DNA from: Limonium bicolor
Lineage: Eukaryota > Streptophyta > Magnoliopsida > Caryophyllales > Plumbaginaceae
Reading direction: 5' to 3'
NCBI GenBank assembly: GCA_023374045.1
Contig: CM041776.1
Span: 280,115,999 to 280,179,998, forward strand
Length of the DNA stretch: 64,000 nucleotides
Shown here: one piece after another, positions 44,839-57,700 of the stretch
Layout: every line of letters starts with the position of its first letter
Position numbering within the stretch: position 1 is the stretch's first letter
Made by a program: the position numbers and the translations under genes
Notes under the pieces: generated by a model
Seen by the model: the letters and a program-made list of their open reading frames with translations, nothing else
What the model was told of the DNA's origin: nothing
Databases searched by the model: none

Positions 44839-47800
44839 TGAAATACCCCGAACTTAAACATAAGGATTAAAATTAATCTAATACGTATTTAAGGGCCTAA
44901 TGGTACCTAATTAGTACTGGTAAGGAAAAATAAATCCAAAAGAAATAAGGAAACACCTTAAAAGCGGAAAACGCTAAATAAGCGTTAAATAACCATAGGA
45001 GGTATGAGACCTCGGTTAGAGTATTATAGGGATTCTAAAGGTCTAATAAGACCTAAATAATATATGGGAACAACTCCCAAAGAAAACGGATCCTTAAACC
45101 GGATTAAAACCACTAACGAACCTTAAAGCGCGTTTTTCGAGGAAACCGGGAAAACGTGTCTTTAAGCGGGTCAAATAGACTCGTAACAATTTTGGTCAAC
45201 TAAATAATCACTAATAAATATTAGTGAAGCTTTAGGACCAATAAAATCAATAAAACAAGAAATTAGTAAAAACTGTCAGAAACGGGAAGTTGTGGGGTAG
45301 AAACACAAATAACCAAAACTTATGTGTCCACTTTTAAAATAAAATGTAAACTGCTTGTGTGTGTAGGCTGTCATCCGATGGGCTCCCCCTCCCTCTCTCA
45401 CACTCCCTCACACTCTCTTCTTATTTACAAACAAACAAAGTGATTAAAAAGCAAAAGTAAAACACTAAAGTGACTCCCTCTCTCACACTCTCTCTCTCCA
45501 ATTTCCTCATTCTCCTCACAACACTCACGTACACACTCACCCCCTCTCTCCCTTTTCTTCCTTTCTTCTTCCCATGCGATTTCCATGTTGAAATGAGCAA
45601 ACCCACACAAAACTCCACTTCTCTCCTCTTGTAACCCTCTTGAACCTTCTCCAAAAATTATAAAAACTACACCATTGGAATCCTCTCCTTAAGAGCAACA
45701 TTTCTATCTTTTCAAAAATCAAAAACAAGAACTTTCATCTCCATGGGTATGGAGCATTTGGAGCTTCAAGACTACCATTAGAACCATCTTCTTCTCCTTG
45801 TTCTTTTAAGGTAAAAATCTTCTTGAAACTCCATTGTTTTTCTAGCCTTGAAGGCAAAATGAATCTGGAGCTAAACCCTTGTTTGCTTCTTTGAATGCTA
45901 GCCGATGTTGGCTTCTTTGGAGAGTGAGAAGTCTTGCTCTTGAACCATTCCAAAAAGCTCTTGCACCTTTGGAAGGTAATATAAATTCTAAACCCTAAAA
46001 CCTATATTAGAACTTACATAATGGTTAGGGTTAAATTGTGTATTAAAGTGGTGTATTGAAATGTATATGTGAACGGGATGTATGTTTGAATTTGGTTTAC
46101 AAACCGGTGGGGAAAGAGGAAAGAGGAAGGAGGAGGAAAGGAGAAGCTTGTGAGATAACAAGGTAATTATACTAACCCTTGTGTGTCTTTGTAGATAAGT
46201 ATGTAACAGATTTTTGGTAATGAGAATATGTATTGTAAAAGGGTAGTGTGTTAGTAGTGTAATGCATGAGAGAATACAAATGTTTTGAAACTTTAAAAGG
46301 CATTGGAAACTTGTCAAAACAGATTTGGGAATGAGAGGTTGAGTGCAGGAATTTAAGGTTGTTTAGTGTGGTATTTTGTATATGAGAATGGGTATAATGG
46401 TGTTGGTTATGAACAGGTGGTGTGGATCAATTATGTAAGTGAAACCATGTGGAGAATGTCAATAATATAGGGGGGACTATGTCAAATTTTATCTAGGAAT
46501 TTGAGGACTTAAGTGTTCAAGGTGAGAAAACAACCTAGGTAGTGACTAGGTGTATGTGGAGAGTAAAATAGGAGTGTTTTAGTAGCTTGTAACAGATTTG
46601 GGTATGATTTGTTAATGGGATGTAATTAGGAAGTGAATAGATTATTTGGATACTAGGAGTAGCATTGGTTGAGGAAGTAATGGAGGTTAGAAGTTGAGTA
46701 CAAAATCTGTAGCAAGATGCATAAAAATGCATTGGAGAGGTTAGGAAAAATTAGTGTGTAGAATTGGTAAAAGAGTGTTGGACTTGGGTATAGATATTAT
46801 AGTTGCTTGGAATTGGAATTGTGTAAGATGGCATTAGAAGAGGGAACTAGCATGGAGGGAATAAGAACCACAAATCTGTAGCAACAAACCACTTGGAGAA
46901 CTATTGTAAGTGTTGAAATGAAGTGAGGAAAAATTGTGTAAGTGGATTGATGGATTTAGTAAAGCATTTGGTGGGTGAACTAAGGCAATTTGAAGGGCCT
47001 AGGTAGTGTTTAAACATGTGAGATTACATGTAAGAAGATTGGAGAAACAATGGGTAAAGTATGGGACTGAAAACAGAAGTAAAAATGCAAATATTGGGCC
47101 CGACCGGACTTGCGACCGGACTTGCAAGTTCGGTCGAGCCCAGATTTACAAAGACGGGAAAGCTTCTGGAATTGACCGGACTTGCGACCGGACTTGCAAG
47201 TTCGGTCGGACCAGAAAACTTCTCCCGTCTGTAACCTACTGGAATCGACCGGACTTGCGACCGGACATGCAAGTTCGGTCGGCCAGAAAAATTTCCGTCG
47301 AGCAAGCTACTAAATGGACCGACCTTGCGACCGGACTTGCAAGGTCGGTCGGGCTAAAACTCTTCCGTTAAGTAACTTACTGGAATGGACCGACCTTGGG
47401 ACCGGACTTGCAAGGTCGGTCGGCCCTGGAATTTTCACCCGAAGTAACCTACTGACTCGGACCGAACTTGCAAGGTCGGTCGCAAGTTCGGTCGGGTCAA
47501 AACTTACAAAAAAAAAACTATAAGACTATGGTTAGTATATGTATGTATGTATATGTATACCCACCTATACATACGTGCATATGTGTCAGTAAACCATTGT
47601 TAAGTAATTAAAAGTAAGTAAATAAAATGTAAGTATAGGAATGTGAAGACCTAGTAAGTATGAGTTAAGGAGCGTAAGGGTAACCGAATTAAGTTAATGA
47701 TAGTTAGATTAATTATTCTGTTGTATGTATATCATAGGGTTTGAATTGTGAATACCGGAGGAACGTTGGGATACAAGTACTACGGTGAAAGGTATGATTT

Positions 47801-49152
47801 CTTCATGCCCTGTATCCTAATCTGGTTACCCCGATTTGTGTGCTTATTTGACCACCTAAATAAGATAAATGCATGAATCGGACTTTATTGCACTTACCTG
47901 TGCTTGACTTATGTTGTGCTTGATATTTATTGTCTTGAGCACTAGTTTGTATAATTCATGAAATATATGAATGATGATGAATGGTATTCGAACCTCGTAT
48001 TGTACTTGTGTAATGTATTGTACCTCGTATGTATGTGTATATGTGTATTGTATTATGTGGCTTGGATGTTGACTTGTGCTAATTCCTAACTATCTAACTC
48101 CTAACTTAAGTGAGTAAATTGGAATGAGTACAAGTCCGATATAGCTTCGGCCATGCGTGAGGATGCGGAGTCACAAGAGGTTGGCTGCAATTCCTGACTC
48201 TTAAACTGGTCCGCGGCCCAAATCCCTTAAATGGGTAGCATCCCGGATTGGTGAGTCAAGTAAATCCCGGAGGTGGGACGTGTAGTCCCCAGGACCGGAG
48301 GTCCCGACGACTTAACTTGAGTAAGAGTAAGAGTAAGTAAGTATGGATCCGTAAGTAGGTATGAGTATGTATGCGTATGTATGAAGTAACGAGTAAAAGA
48401 GTAATCTCCACCTGATTAACCCGGGTGGACCAATGAAGCTAACAATATTGTATGTAGTGCATGAGATGTGTATGTGTAATTCGGAAGAGGTAAGTATGTA
48501 TTGGTTGGTTTATTGTATTCCTTGTATGAAATGAATTGTATGTATGTACGCTGTGTGAGTATTATTGTATCGTGTATAAGAGCATGTATGCATGTATGTT
48601 TGTATGAAAACGAACCGCATGTATTCGACCAAGTGGTCGGCGTACCCTCACTAGTTCGCGGGGTATGCGGTTATCATGCTCGGCGAAAGCTGACCCCTTC
48701 GGGGGACATTTTTTTAGTGTGCAGGTACCCGAAACGAATATGGTCAAGGAAGAGACCGGAGGCACACCCATTGTAATTAGGAGTAAGTAGTTTGTGAGGA
48801 ACGGGTAGTAGGTAGTCTCGTAGCGAGTACGTATGAACTTTGAAGAGGTAGTATATTTGTATAAGGATCTTAGTAAACTCGGTATGTGGATTATATTGTA
48901 TGGTATTTGAAGTATTGTATCGAATGGAAGAATGTAGCGTGTATTGGTGTATGAAATATATATGGTAGATGTGTAATACTCGGGATTCCGGTCCATCAGA
49001 CCGATGCTGTAAGCAGTAGTAGTAGCCTTGTTAGCCACGTGGGTGGCTAACGGCATTGTATCACCCATTGTATCTAAGTAAGTATCCGCTGCGTGTATCT
49101 GACGTGTAAGGAGATTGGACGGTAAACATGTATTAAGGGTAGGGGTGTTACA
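44839..49152 (+). repeat. 5' LTR of LARD-like element
   Basis: 4,314 bp, roughly 98-99% identical by eye to 54782-59101, with scattered substitutions and 1-3 base indels. It contains a CT-rich stretch near 45385-45560, the palindromic array at 47101-47494 and a CCACGTGGGTGGCTAAC stem near 49035. Confidence 0.93.
47101..47494. repeat. Array of six 36-bp palindromes in LARD 5' LTR
   Basis: Units start at 47101, 47173, 47246, 47316, 47387 and 47459 (period 70-73). Arms follow CGACCG(G/A)ACTTGC and GCAAGTTCGGTCG around a 10-nt loop, mostly GACCGGACTT. In units four and five, arm position 8 is changed on both sides (CGACC/GGTCG), preserving pairing. Confidence 0.95.
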
Positions 49153-49156
49153 AAAA

Positions 49157-49168
49157 GTGGTATCAGAG
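49157..49168 (+). other. Primer-binding site of LARD-like element
   Basis: TGGTATCAGAGC begins four bases after the 5' LTR, complementary to the 3' end of initiator tRNA-Met. It shows the plus orientation. Confidence 0.93.
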
Positions 49169-52100
49169 CGAAGTGTCGCTCTGATGACTAGAAATACCGA
49201 GTTTAGGAAATACCGAGTTAGGAATTAGAAGCTTAGGGCTGAGTGTTAGCATTAGAGATATGCTAGTTAGGAACTACCGGTGAGTACCGGATACCTACAA
49301 TACCAGTCCCGCCCGCCGCAAACCCCACTGTATAACTTGGGAAAGGACGCCAGAGAGAAGAAAAGCCTTCTCATACTCGGGGAAAACCCGATCTGGCAGT
49401 GGTGAAGCAATCACACGGTAAACAAGAACCAACACATGGTAGATTCCAAGAACTGGAAGACCCGGAGATGGATTCCGGTTGAACCACAATACCCGCACTA
49501 ATAGCGGTGGAGTAAGCACTCCAACCACCAGGAGGCTACAACTTACAACAGCTTGGGGCGACATGCTCAGCAGTCGCAGAACCTAACTAAACAACCAGCA
49601 GTAGGAAAGGAAGCACTAACCGTGCAACGGAATGAAAAAGGGGAGCAGTAACGGAACCCGAGACACAAGTCTACGGGATAGTAATACTTTAATAATACCA
49701 CCAACGGTATGCTAGCCGACTAAGGACATAGTCGGAAGCGGTTAACTCCGAAACTACGATGCCATCAAGGTTGCAACACCTGGCCAATATAGCTCAGACA
49801 ACTACAAGAACAACCATGAGATATAAACCAATAGGACTACAAGCGTAGTGCCTAAACAAGGAAGGCTCAGTAACCACCACAAATGTGTGGGAACGAGCCA
49901 CAAGGAGCGACACTAAACCAAATAGAACGGGAACCTCCAAGGAGTGGAGGAGTACCCAGATCTACGACAGCCATGTCTAGACCACCAGGAAGCTACCTAA
50001 AGGAGCGAGTATATCAATTATAGATCAATAAGATCGAGGGAATCGCCAACAAGACTAATAAACACAAATGGAAACCCTACCAAGATTGGTATAAGATTAC
50101 CCAAAAACCACCAGTACCACGCACTTGCCACGGCAAGTGCAGTAAAGACAGAGATATGTAAAGGGACACTAACACGTCGCAAGTACATAGTAATGTACGG
50201 TGACTGTAACGAAACAACCACAGGATCACACATCCTAACAACCAGACGTATGGAACCTTGGAAAGGCCTAACGGCCCGACCACTGTATTTAGAACATACC
50301 AGTCAGCGAGAGGCTAGACTTGGTCAAGACCTCAAACGTGGCTATGCCATGAGAGATTTCTTTTAACACCGAACCGTTGTTTTTAAAACCCAAAATTTTT
50401 TTTCAAAACCATAAACCTTCTTTTAAAACCAGACCAACAGCACTACGGTGAGTATCAAAGAATGATACAAGAGGAGTTGACGATAGAATACTTCACCTAG
50501 GCGTGTGCCGAACACTACGAGTGTACCCGTTACGGGATGTGGGACAACCGCACTCCGAAGGAGCTCGTGGGCCTGACATATAGTTGGGTAAGTGGTAACG
50601 TATCAACATGGTACCCCACGTATGTATACATGTAGTGTACGACACACGGGAAGTAGTCAGCTCCGTTCTACGGACCATAAGTAAGTTCAACCCAGGACAG
50701 CTGGACACCTCAGAGGATCAAGTATAAAGGAACTCAGAGAATCCATCTGAAGATGAGGAATAAGAATTAGGAAGTGCAAAGAACACATGCTAGTAAGTGT
50801 AGACATTGGATATGCCTCAGGACATCAAAAATACATGACAGCTGGGAAGTATACCCAGCCTAAACACAGCAAGGCAATCGCCTATAACGTGAACACCACG
50901 ATGCTCAACAAACGGGACAGAATTCCCAAGAGCAACCCCAAGATTACCACAAGTATACACCATCATTGAAGGGAATACCAAACCTAGTCTTAAACACTAG
51001 GAACAAGCATAAACAGTCTACCCAAGGACGGGAGACGTCATGACCTAAAAGGGGAAAACTCAAGTACAACACCACAAGAAGGTACAGTGGACAACATGTC
51101 ATCAACATTAGCCGGATGTAACGGCATGCTTCAACAGCACTCAGGAGCAATCCTTGAAGGGTGTCTGCATTGCAACAGTCGAACAACAACGACATGATAA
51201 AAGCACGAAAGTTAGAACGAACACTCGGTTAGGACCCAAAGGGATTTCACTTAACAGGAAATGCCCTAAATTACTGAGAGGCACCTATTAACACCAGATT
51301 GCCTAAAGGGTCTCCTATGAACGGAAGCGTGATGCCACGACTTACCATGGAGCCCAATAATACCTCCAACCCACGACAGTATACATGGAGTGGAAACATG
51401 TATAAGCATCTTCCAAAAGCATAGCTGGCAGCAATATGGCTCTAAGGCCATAAACCTGATGCGTGGTGTAACTTTAAACGGTTGCAAAACCCGCACCATC
51501 ACTAACAAGACTTGCAAGAAATATTGCCTCATACGACAAGAAATCAACAACTGGACCATAAATTCAAACCCAACATTCTGAGTGGCTTGGAGTAATGGCC
51601 AACTCAATGTCACTGTCACTAGAGCATCAGCCTAGTATACAGTTGACGGAGTTCTTAATTACCGCCATGCCTTCTGTAGCAATGGTAGCACAGAGGCATG
51701 AGAATCATGATAATGCCAACATTGGCCTAGTCCACACTTGGACACTACGAGAAACCCAAGGGAAGATACCCCTTGTAACCAAAGACCACTAATGCGGGGA
51801 AGATGTGAACCCTTAGAAAAGGGCTTCCATCTACTATAACAATAAACCACGCAATAGATATTGCCAAGGGGTGATGGAATAAGGAAATGAGATTTCCAAA
51901 CCATTACGACTTAAAGGAGTAAGCATACTCCATATGTACTCAAGCATGTGGTGAACCATTGTGTAAACACCAACATAGCAAACCTTGTCATTAGACCTAT
52001 GAGTGGAGACAAACCCCTCAACAAGAACCTTCACTTGTCAGTGATAGAATACCCTCCAATTGGAGAACGGGACCAGAAAACCCTTGAAGTTTCATGGGAT

Positions 52101-54749
52101 GTCCTGGTAATATACATACAAACAAAACTACACAGCCAGAGCCTAAACCGATGCTCAGCTTTGGGAGGACAGTAATTGTCAAAAACAATCAATGTGAGTG
52201 CACGTTGCACATCACGAATGACTAACGCTCAAGAGAGCTTATGACCCGATGAGTTATCTCATCCTTGGTCAACGAAGATACTTGGTAAATTGTATCACAA
52301 ATGATAATAGAATGTGAGGTAAGTTAACCTACACATAAAACCTAAGTGGAATAAGACATCTCCACATTGGGAAGATAATAAGATTGCCGTATGCTACGAC
52401 AACCGTCATACACACAAACACAGGGAACTCCTAGTGTATTTACACCATAAGGAAATGGTTCCAAGGACAATGTCACTAAGTAAAAAGGAACTACCACAAT
52501 AACAAAAACAGTAAAAGCAATGTTGTACAATGAGTAAGAATACGGTGCGCAACAGGCGACCGCTATGAGGGAGTAGTTAAGGAATAACATGGAGTATAAG
52601 TATGAGATGACACACAGAAATATTCCTTCCTATCACATAAGTGACTTACTGTCAAGCGTTTACGCCTCTGCACTCTGTATGACTGAGTGTTTTGGTATTG
52701 CACTTGTGTAGCTAATGATCTAATGGGATGGCTAGGGATATGGTGAATGTAAACTGTAGTAAATCCTTCTTTTCACCAACAGACATGGCAAGCCAATTAA
52801 GCAAGCTTAGCAACAACCGTGCGGCCTAAGGCCAAAGAAGCACGAAGAGTGCGAAACACACTAACAATCACAGATGTGAATTCCAATGGAATAAAAGGTG
52901 AAGAGAGACTTAAGGAAGTCACTAGGACCGACGCATATCAATGCAAGGTCATACAAGTAAAGAACACTTGTACTGAACCAGGAGAACTGGTATGATTTAG
53001 AAGCTAGTGACAACAGAGGAAGCACTACAACTAAGTAGTGACTTAACCTCGCCCGACAACAGGTCGGAGGAGCTTAATGAATAATCGTGGAAGCATAAAT
53101 AGCATGTGCAGTAGATTACCAGAAAGCTGGTTATAATCTTAAACTCGTTGAGTTCAAACGTGGTAAAAGAATACCGCAGTTGTTTAGTAAACCTCATTCC
53201 CATAATAGACGGATGAGAAGGTAATGTATAGCACATTAAGGATGACAAGAAGGGTGAATAACCCAAGTTATCAGGGTCGCGCAGCAGAAGCTAGTGGGCC
53301 CTAGCTAGGAGATTAATGTACCAAGTGAGCATAATACAATGGCTATTAATGTCTTGAAGCCGATTAGGCTAGAATCGAATTAAATATGAGTTAAATAAAC
53401 TCATATAGAAGCTCTTGGTGCAAAGACTAAACCGTTGGTATGGTTAAGATCCCTTTGACCAGAGCAGACTGTATAGTATACGGTAGTGAAGCTAAACGCT
53501 TCAATTTGCCCAGACCGATTAAACCAAAGTTAATAATAATAAAATATGGTAGATTACGTGGGCGTAATCCCTTAAGGGGGGTTTGGGGGGGTAGAGCGAA
53601 ACCGTTAATGTAAGTTTGTAAATAAAACACATAAACCATAATGTGCATAGCAAAATGAAGAACCAAATTGATGATTGATACTATGTTAACAAACATAAGT
53701 ACTCATTCACACTGTAATTATGGTAATTAGGCATTAGACATGCAAATACCATAGGAGGAGTATACCCATCTTGTAACACCAATGTAAGAGTATTAGTAAA
53801 AGAAAAGTAATGAGTAGTGGACGGAGCTCCACAAGTATTGTAACCTTTGAAGAAGTAGTACGAAATGAGTAGTGGAATCGCAAGTAAAAATATTTGAAAC
53901 AATTGTAGTCAACTAAATCTTATAAAGGTAGTATTCCTTAGTTAGAATATAGGATATGATGGTGAGTAATGGATGGAAGTAGTGAAGGTTGAGGAAATGA
54001 GCATTAGGATTGAACCATGGAGTAAAGCATTTGGGAAATAGAGTGAGGATGATTGATGGACTGATTCCGTCCTCTGGAGATGTATGAATGACTAGGAAGA
54101 GTAAAAAGATAAAACATAAAAATAATTGAATTAATTGCTTGTTTGAAACTGATGTGGGAAGTCGAACTTGATCCTGATCAGATCAAGGGAAACCGAACAC
54201 AAATTGGGGTGGAAAGATAGTTCAACACTGATGCTGATCACATCAGGGTCGAATGATTCTCGAAGCTCCCCTCAAGTGGTCACAAGAATCACACATAGGA
54301 TAGAAGTAATGAATACAAATTGGAATTTCGAGTTGTATGCTTTAGAAAGATTTCTAATTAGTAGTTGTAAAAGAATTTTCTTAGAGTGGAGAGTAAGTAT
54401 TTGTTGGAAGCTGGTACGGGAGAAAATAGTAGTATATTACGTTGCATTATTCCAAGGGCAGCGGGACATAGAGGAGTCCCGTGTCTAGAGGACCTGAGCG
54501 CCAGCGGGATTGGAATGTGTATTGCATCGCTTTGGGGATAGCCTTGCATTGTATGTATGTATACATTTGGTAATGAGGAACCGGATGGTCGGTAGTAGTG
54601 CGGATCAGAGTAATTATCGTACATTGGTATGGTATGGAAAGGAGAAACCTTGAGTAACTGATTTGGGATTAGTAAGGAGGAAGAACATATGGCTTTGGTA
54701 TTGGACACGTAAGAATGAGTAAGCATTGTAAACCCATAACCTCGAACAA
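49169..54749 (+). other. Non-coding interior of LARD-like element
   Basis: In about 5.6 kb, stops are frequent in all six frames and no retroviral motif (zinc knuckle, DTG, YxDD, DDE) is visible. From ~49270 to ~53000 the plus strand is A-rich and T-poor, a composition common for retroelement sense strands. Short minus-strand frames (for example 51266-51619 and 54358-54804) match nothing. Confidence 0.7.
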
Positions 54750-54781
54750 CTTTGAGGACAAAGTTCCTAAGGGGGGTAGAT
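54750..54781 (+). other. Polypurine tract region of LARD-like element
   Basis: The phrase TTTGAGGACAAAGTTCCTAA followed by GGGGGGTAGAT abuts the right LTR. The Tekay-type element has the same arrangement (minus strand, ~62112-62145). Confidence 0.9.
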
Positions 54782-57700
54782 TGAAATACCCCGAACTTAA
54801 ACATAAGGATTAAAATTAATCTAATACGTATTTAAGGGCCTAATGGTACCTAATTAGTACTGGTAAGGAAAAATAAATCCAAAAGAAATAAGGAAACGCC
54901 TTAAAAGCGGAAAACGCTAAATAAGCGTTAAATAACCATAGGTGGTATGAGACCTCAGTTAGAGTATTATAGGGATTCTAAAGGTCTAATAAGACCTAAA
55001 TAATATATGGGAACAACTCCCGAAGAAAACGGATCCTTAAACCGGATTAAAACCACTAACGAACCTTAAAGCGCGTTTTTCGAGGAAACCGGGAAAACGT
55101 GTCTATAAGCGGGTCAAATAGACTCGTAACAATTTTGGTCAACTAAATAATCACTAATAAATATTAGTGAAGCTTTAGGACCAATAAAATCAATAAAACG
55201 AGAAATTAGTAAAAACTGTCAGAAACGGGAAGTTGTGGGGTAGAAACACAAATAACCAAAACTTATGTGTCCACTTTTAAAATAAAATGTAAACTGCTTG
55301 TGTGTGGGCTGTCATCCGATGGGCTCCCCCTCCCTCTCTCACAATCCCTCACACTCTCTTCTTATTTACAAACAAACAAAGTGATTAAAAAGCAAAAAGT
55401 AAAACACTAAAGTGACTCCCTCTCTCACACTCTCTCTCTCCAATTTCCTCATTCTCCTCACAACACTCACGTACACACTCACCCCCACTCTCTCTTTTCT
55501 TCCTTTCTTCTTCCCATGCGATTTCCATGGTGAAATGAGCAAACCCACACAAAACTCTACTTCTCTCCTCTTGTAACCCTCTTGAACCTTCTCCAAAAAT
55601 TATAAAAACTACACCATTGGAATCCTCTCCTTAAGAGAAACATTTCTATCTTTTCAAAAATCAAAAACAAGAACTTTCATCTCCATGGGTATGGAGCATT
55701 TGGAGCTTCAAGACTACCATTAGAACCATCTTCTTCTCCTTGTTCTTTTAAGGTAAAAATCTTCTTGAAACTCCATTGTTTTTCTAGCCTTGAAGGCAAA
55801 ACGAATCTGGAGCTAAACCCTTGTTTGCTTCTTTGAATGCTAGCCGATGTTGGCTTCTTTGGAGAGTGAGAAGTCTTGCTCTTGAACCATTCCAAAAAGC
55901 TCTTGCACCTTTGGAAGGTAATATAAATTCTAAACCCTAAAACCTATATTAGAACTTACATAATGGTTAGGGTTAAATTGTGTATTAAAGTGGTGTATTG
56001 AAATGTATATGTGAACGGGATGTAGTGTTTGAATTTGGTTTACAAACCGGTGGGGAGAAGAAGGAAGAGGAAGGAGGAGGAAAGGAGAAGCTTGTGAGAT
56101 AACAAGGTAATTATACTAACCCTTGTGTGTCTTTGTAGATAAGTATGTAACAGATTTTTGGTAATGAGAATATGTATTGTAAAAGGGTAGTGTGTTAGTA
56201 GTAATGCATGAGAGAATACAAATGTTTTGAAACTTTAAAAGGCATTGGAAACTTGTCAAAACAGATTTGGGAATGAGAGGTTGAGTGCAGGAATTTAAGG
56301 TTGTTTAGTATGGTATTTTGTATATGAGAATGGGTATATTGGTGTTGGTTATGAACAGGTGGTGTGGATCAATTATGTAAGTGAAACCATGTGGAGAATG
56401 TCAATAATATAGGGGGGACTATGTCAAATTTTATCTAGGAATTTGAGGGCTTAAGTGTTCAAGGTGAGAAAACAACCTAGGTAGTGACTAGGTGTATGTG
56501 GAGAGTAAAATAGGAGTGTTTAGTAGCTTGTAACAGATTTGGGTATGATTTGTTAATGGGATGTAATTAGGAAGTGAATAGATGTATTTTGGATACTAGG
56601 AGTAGCATTGGTTGAGGAAGTAATGGAGGTTAGAAGTTGAGTACAAAATCTGTAGCAAGATGCATAAAAATGCATTGGAGAGGTTAGGAAAAATTAGTGT
56701 GTAAGAATTGGTAAAAAGAGTGTTGGACTTGGGTATAGATATTATAGTTGCTTTGAAATGAATTGGAATGGTAAGATGGCATTAGGAGAGGGAACTAGGC
56801 ATGGAGGGAATAAGAACCCAAAATCTGTAGCAACAACCACTTGGAGAAACTATTGTAAGTGTTGAAATGAAGTGAGGAAAAATTGTGTAAGTGGATTGAT
56901 GGATTTAGTAAAGCATTTGGTGGGTGAACTAAGGCAATTTGAAGGGCCTAGGTAGTGTTTAAACATGTGAGATTACATGTAAAAGATTGGAGAAACAATG
57001 GGTAAAGTATGGGACTGAAAACAGAAGTAAAAATGCAAATACTGGGCCCGACCGGACTTGCGACCGGACTTGCAAGTTCGGTCGAGCCCAGATTTACAAA
57101 GACGGGAAAGCTTCTGGAATCGACCGGACTTGCGACCGGACTTGCAAGTTTGGTCGGACCAGAAAAATTATCCCGTCTGTAACCTACTGGAATCGACCGG
57201 ACTTGCGACCGGACATGCAAGTTCGGTCGGCCAGAAAAATTTCCGTCGAGCAAGCTACTAGAATGGACCGACCTTGCGACCGGACTTGCAAGGTCGGTCG
57301 GGCTAAAACTCTTCCGTTAAGTAACTTACTGGAATGGACCGACCTTGGGACCGGACTTGCAAGGTCGGTCGGCCCTGGAATTTTCACCCGAAGTAACCTA
57401 CTGACTCGGACCGAACTTGCAAGGTCGGTCGCAAGTTCGGTCGGGTCAAAACTTACAAAAAAAAACTATAAGACTATGGTTAGTATATGTATGTATGTAT
57501 ATGTATACCCACCTATACATACGTGCATATGTGTCAGTAAACCATTGTTAAGTAATTAAAAGTAAGTAAATAAAATGTAAGTATAGGAATGTGAAGACCT
57601 AGTAAGTATGATTTAGGGAGCGTAAGGGTAACCGAATTAAGTTAATGATAGTTAGATTAATTATTCGGTTGTATGTATATCATAGGGTTTGAATTGTGAA

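Noticed and set aside
45421..45654. Glu/Arg-rich frame in the LARD-like LTR, repeated at 55366-55596
   Set aside because: It is the complement of a CT-rich simple-sequence stretch and occurs only because the LTR is duplicated; it breaks between the two copies.
47101..47494. CRISPR-like geometry: 36-bp repeats separated by ~36-bp spacers
   Set aside because: The spacers are related to each other, the repeats vary between units, the array is duplicated in both LTRs of a plant retroelement, and there are no cas genes. It is a 72-bp tandem unit, not a CRISPR array.
51266..51619. Open frames inside the LARD-like interior, including 54358-54804
   Set aside because: No motif, wrong strand for the element, and lengths expected by chance in a T-poor strand.
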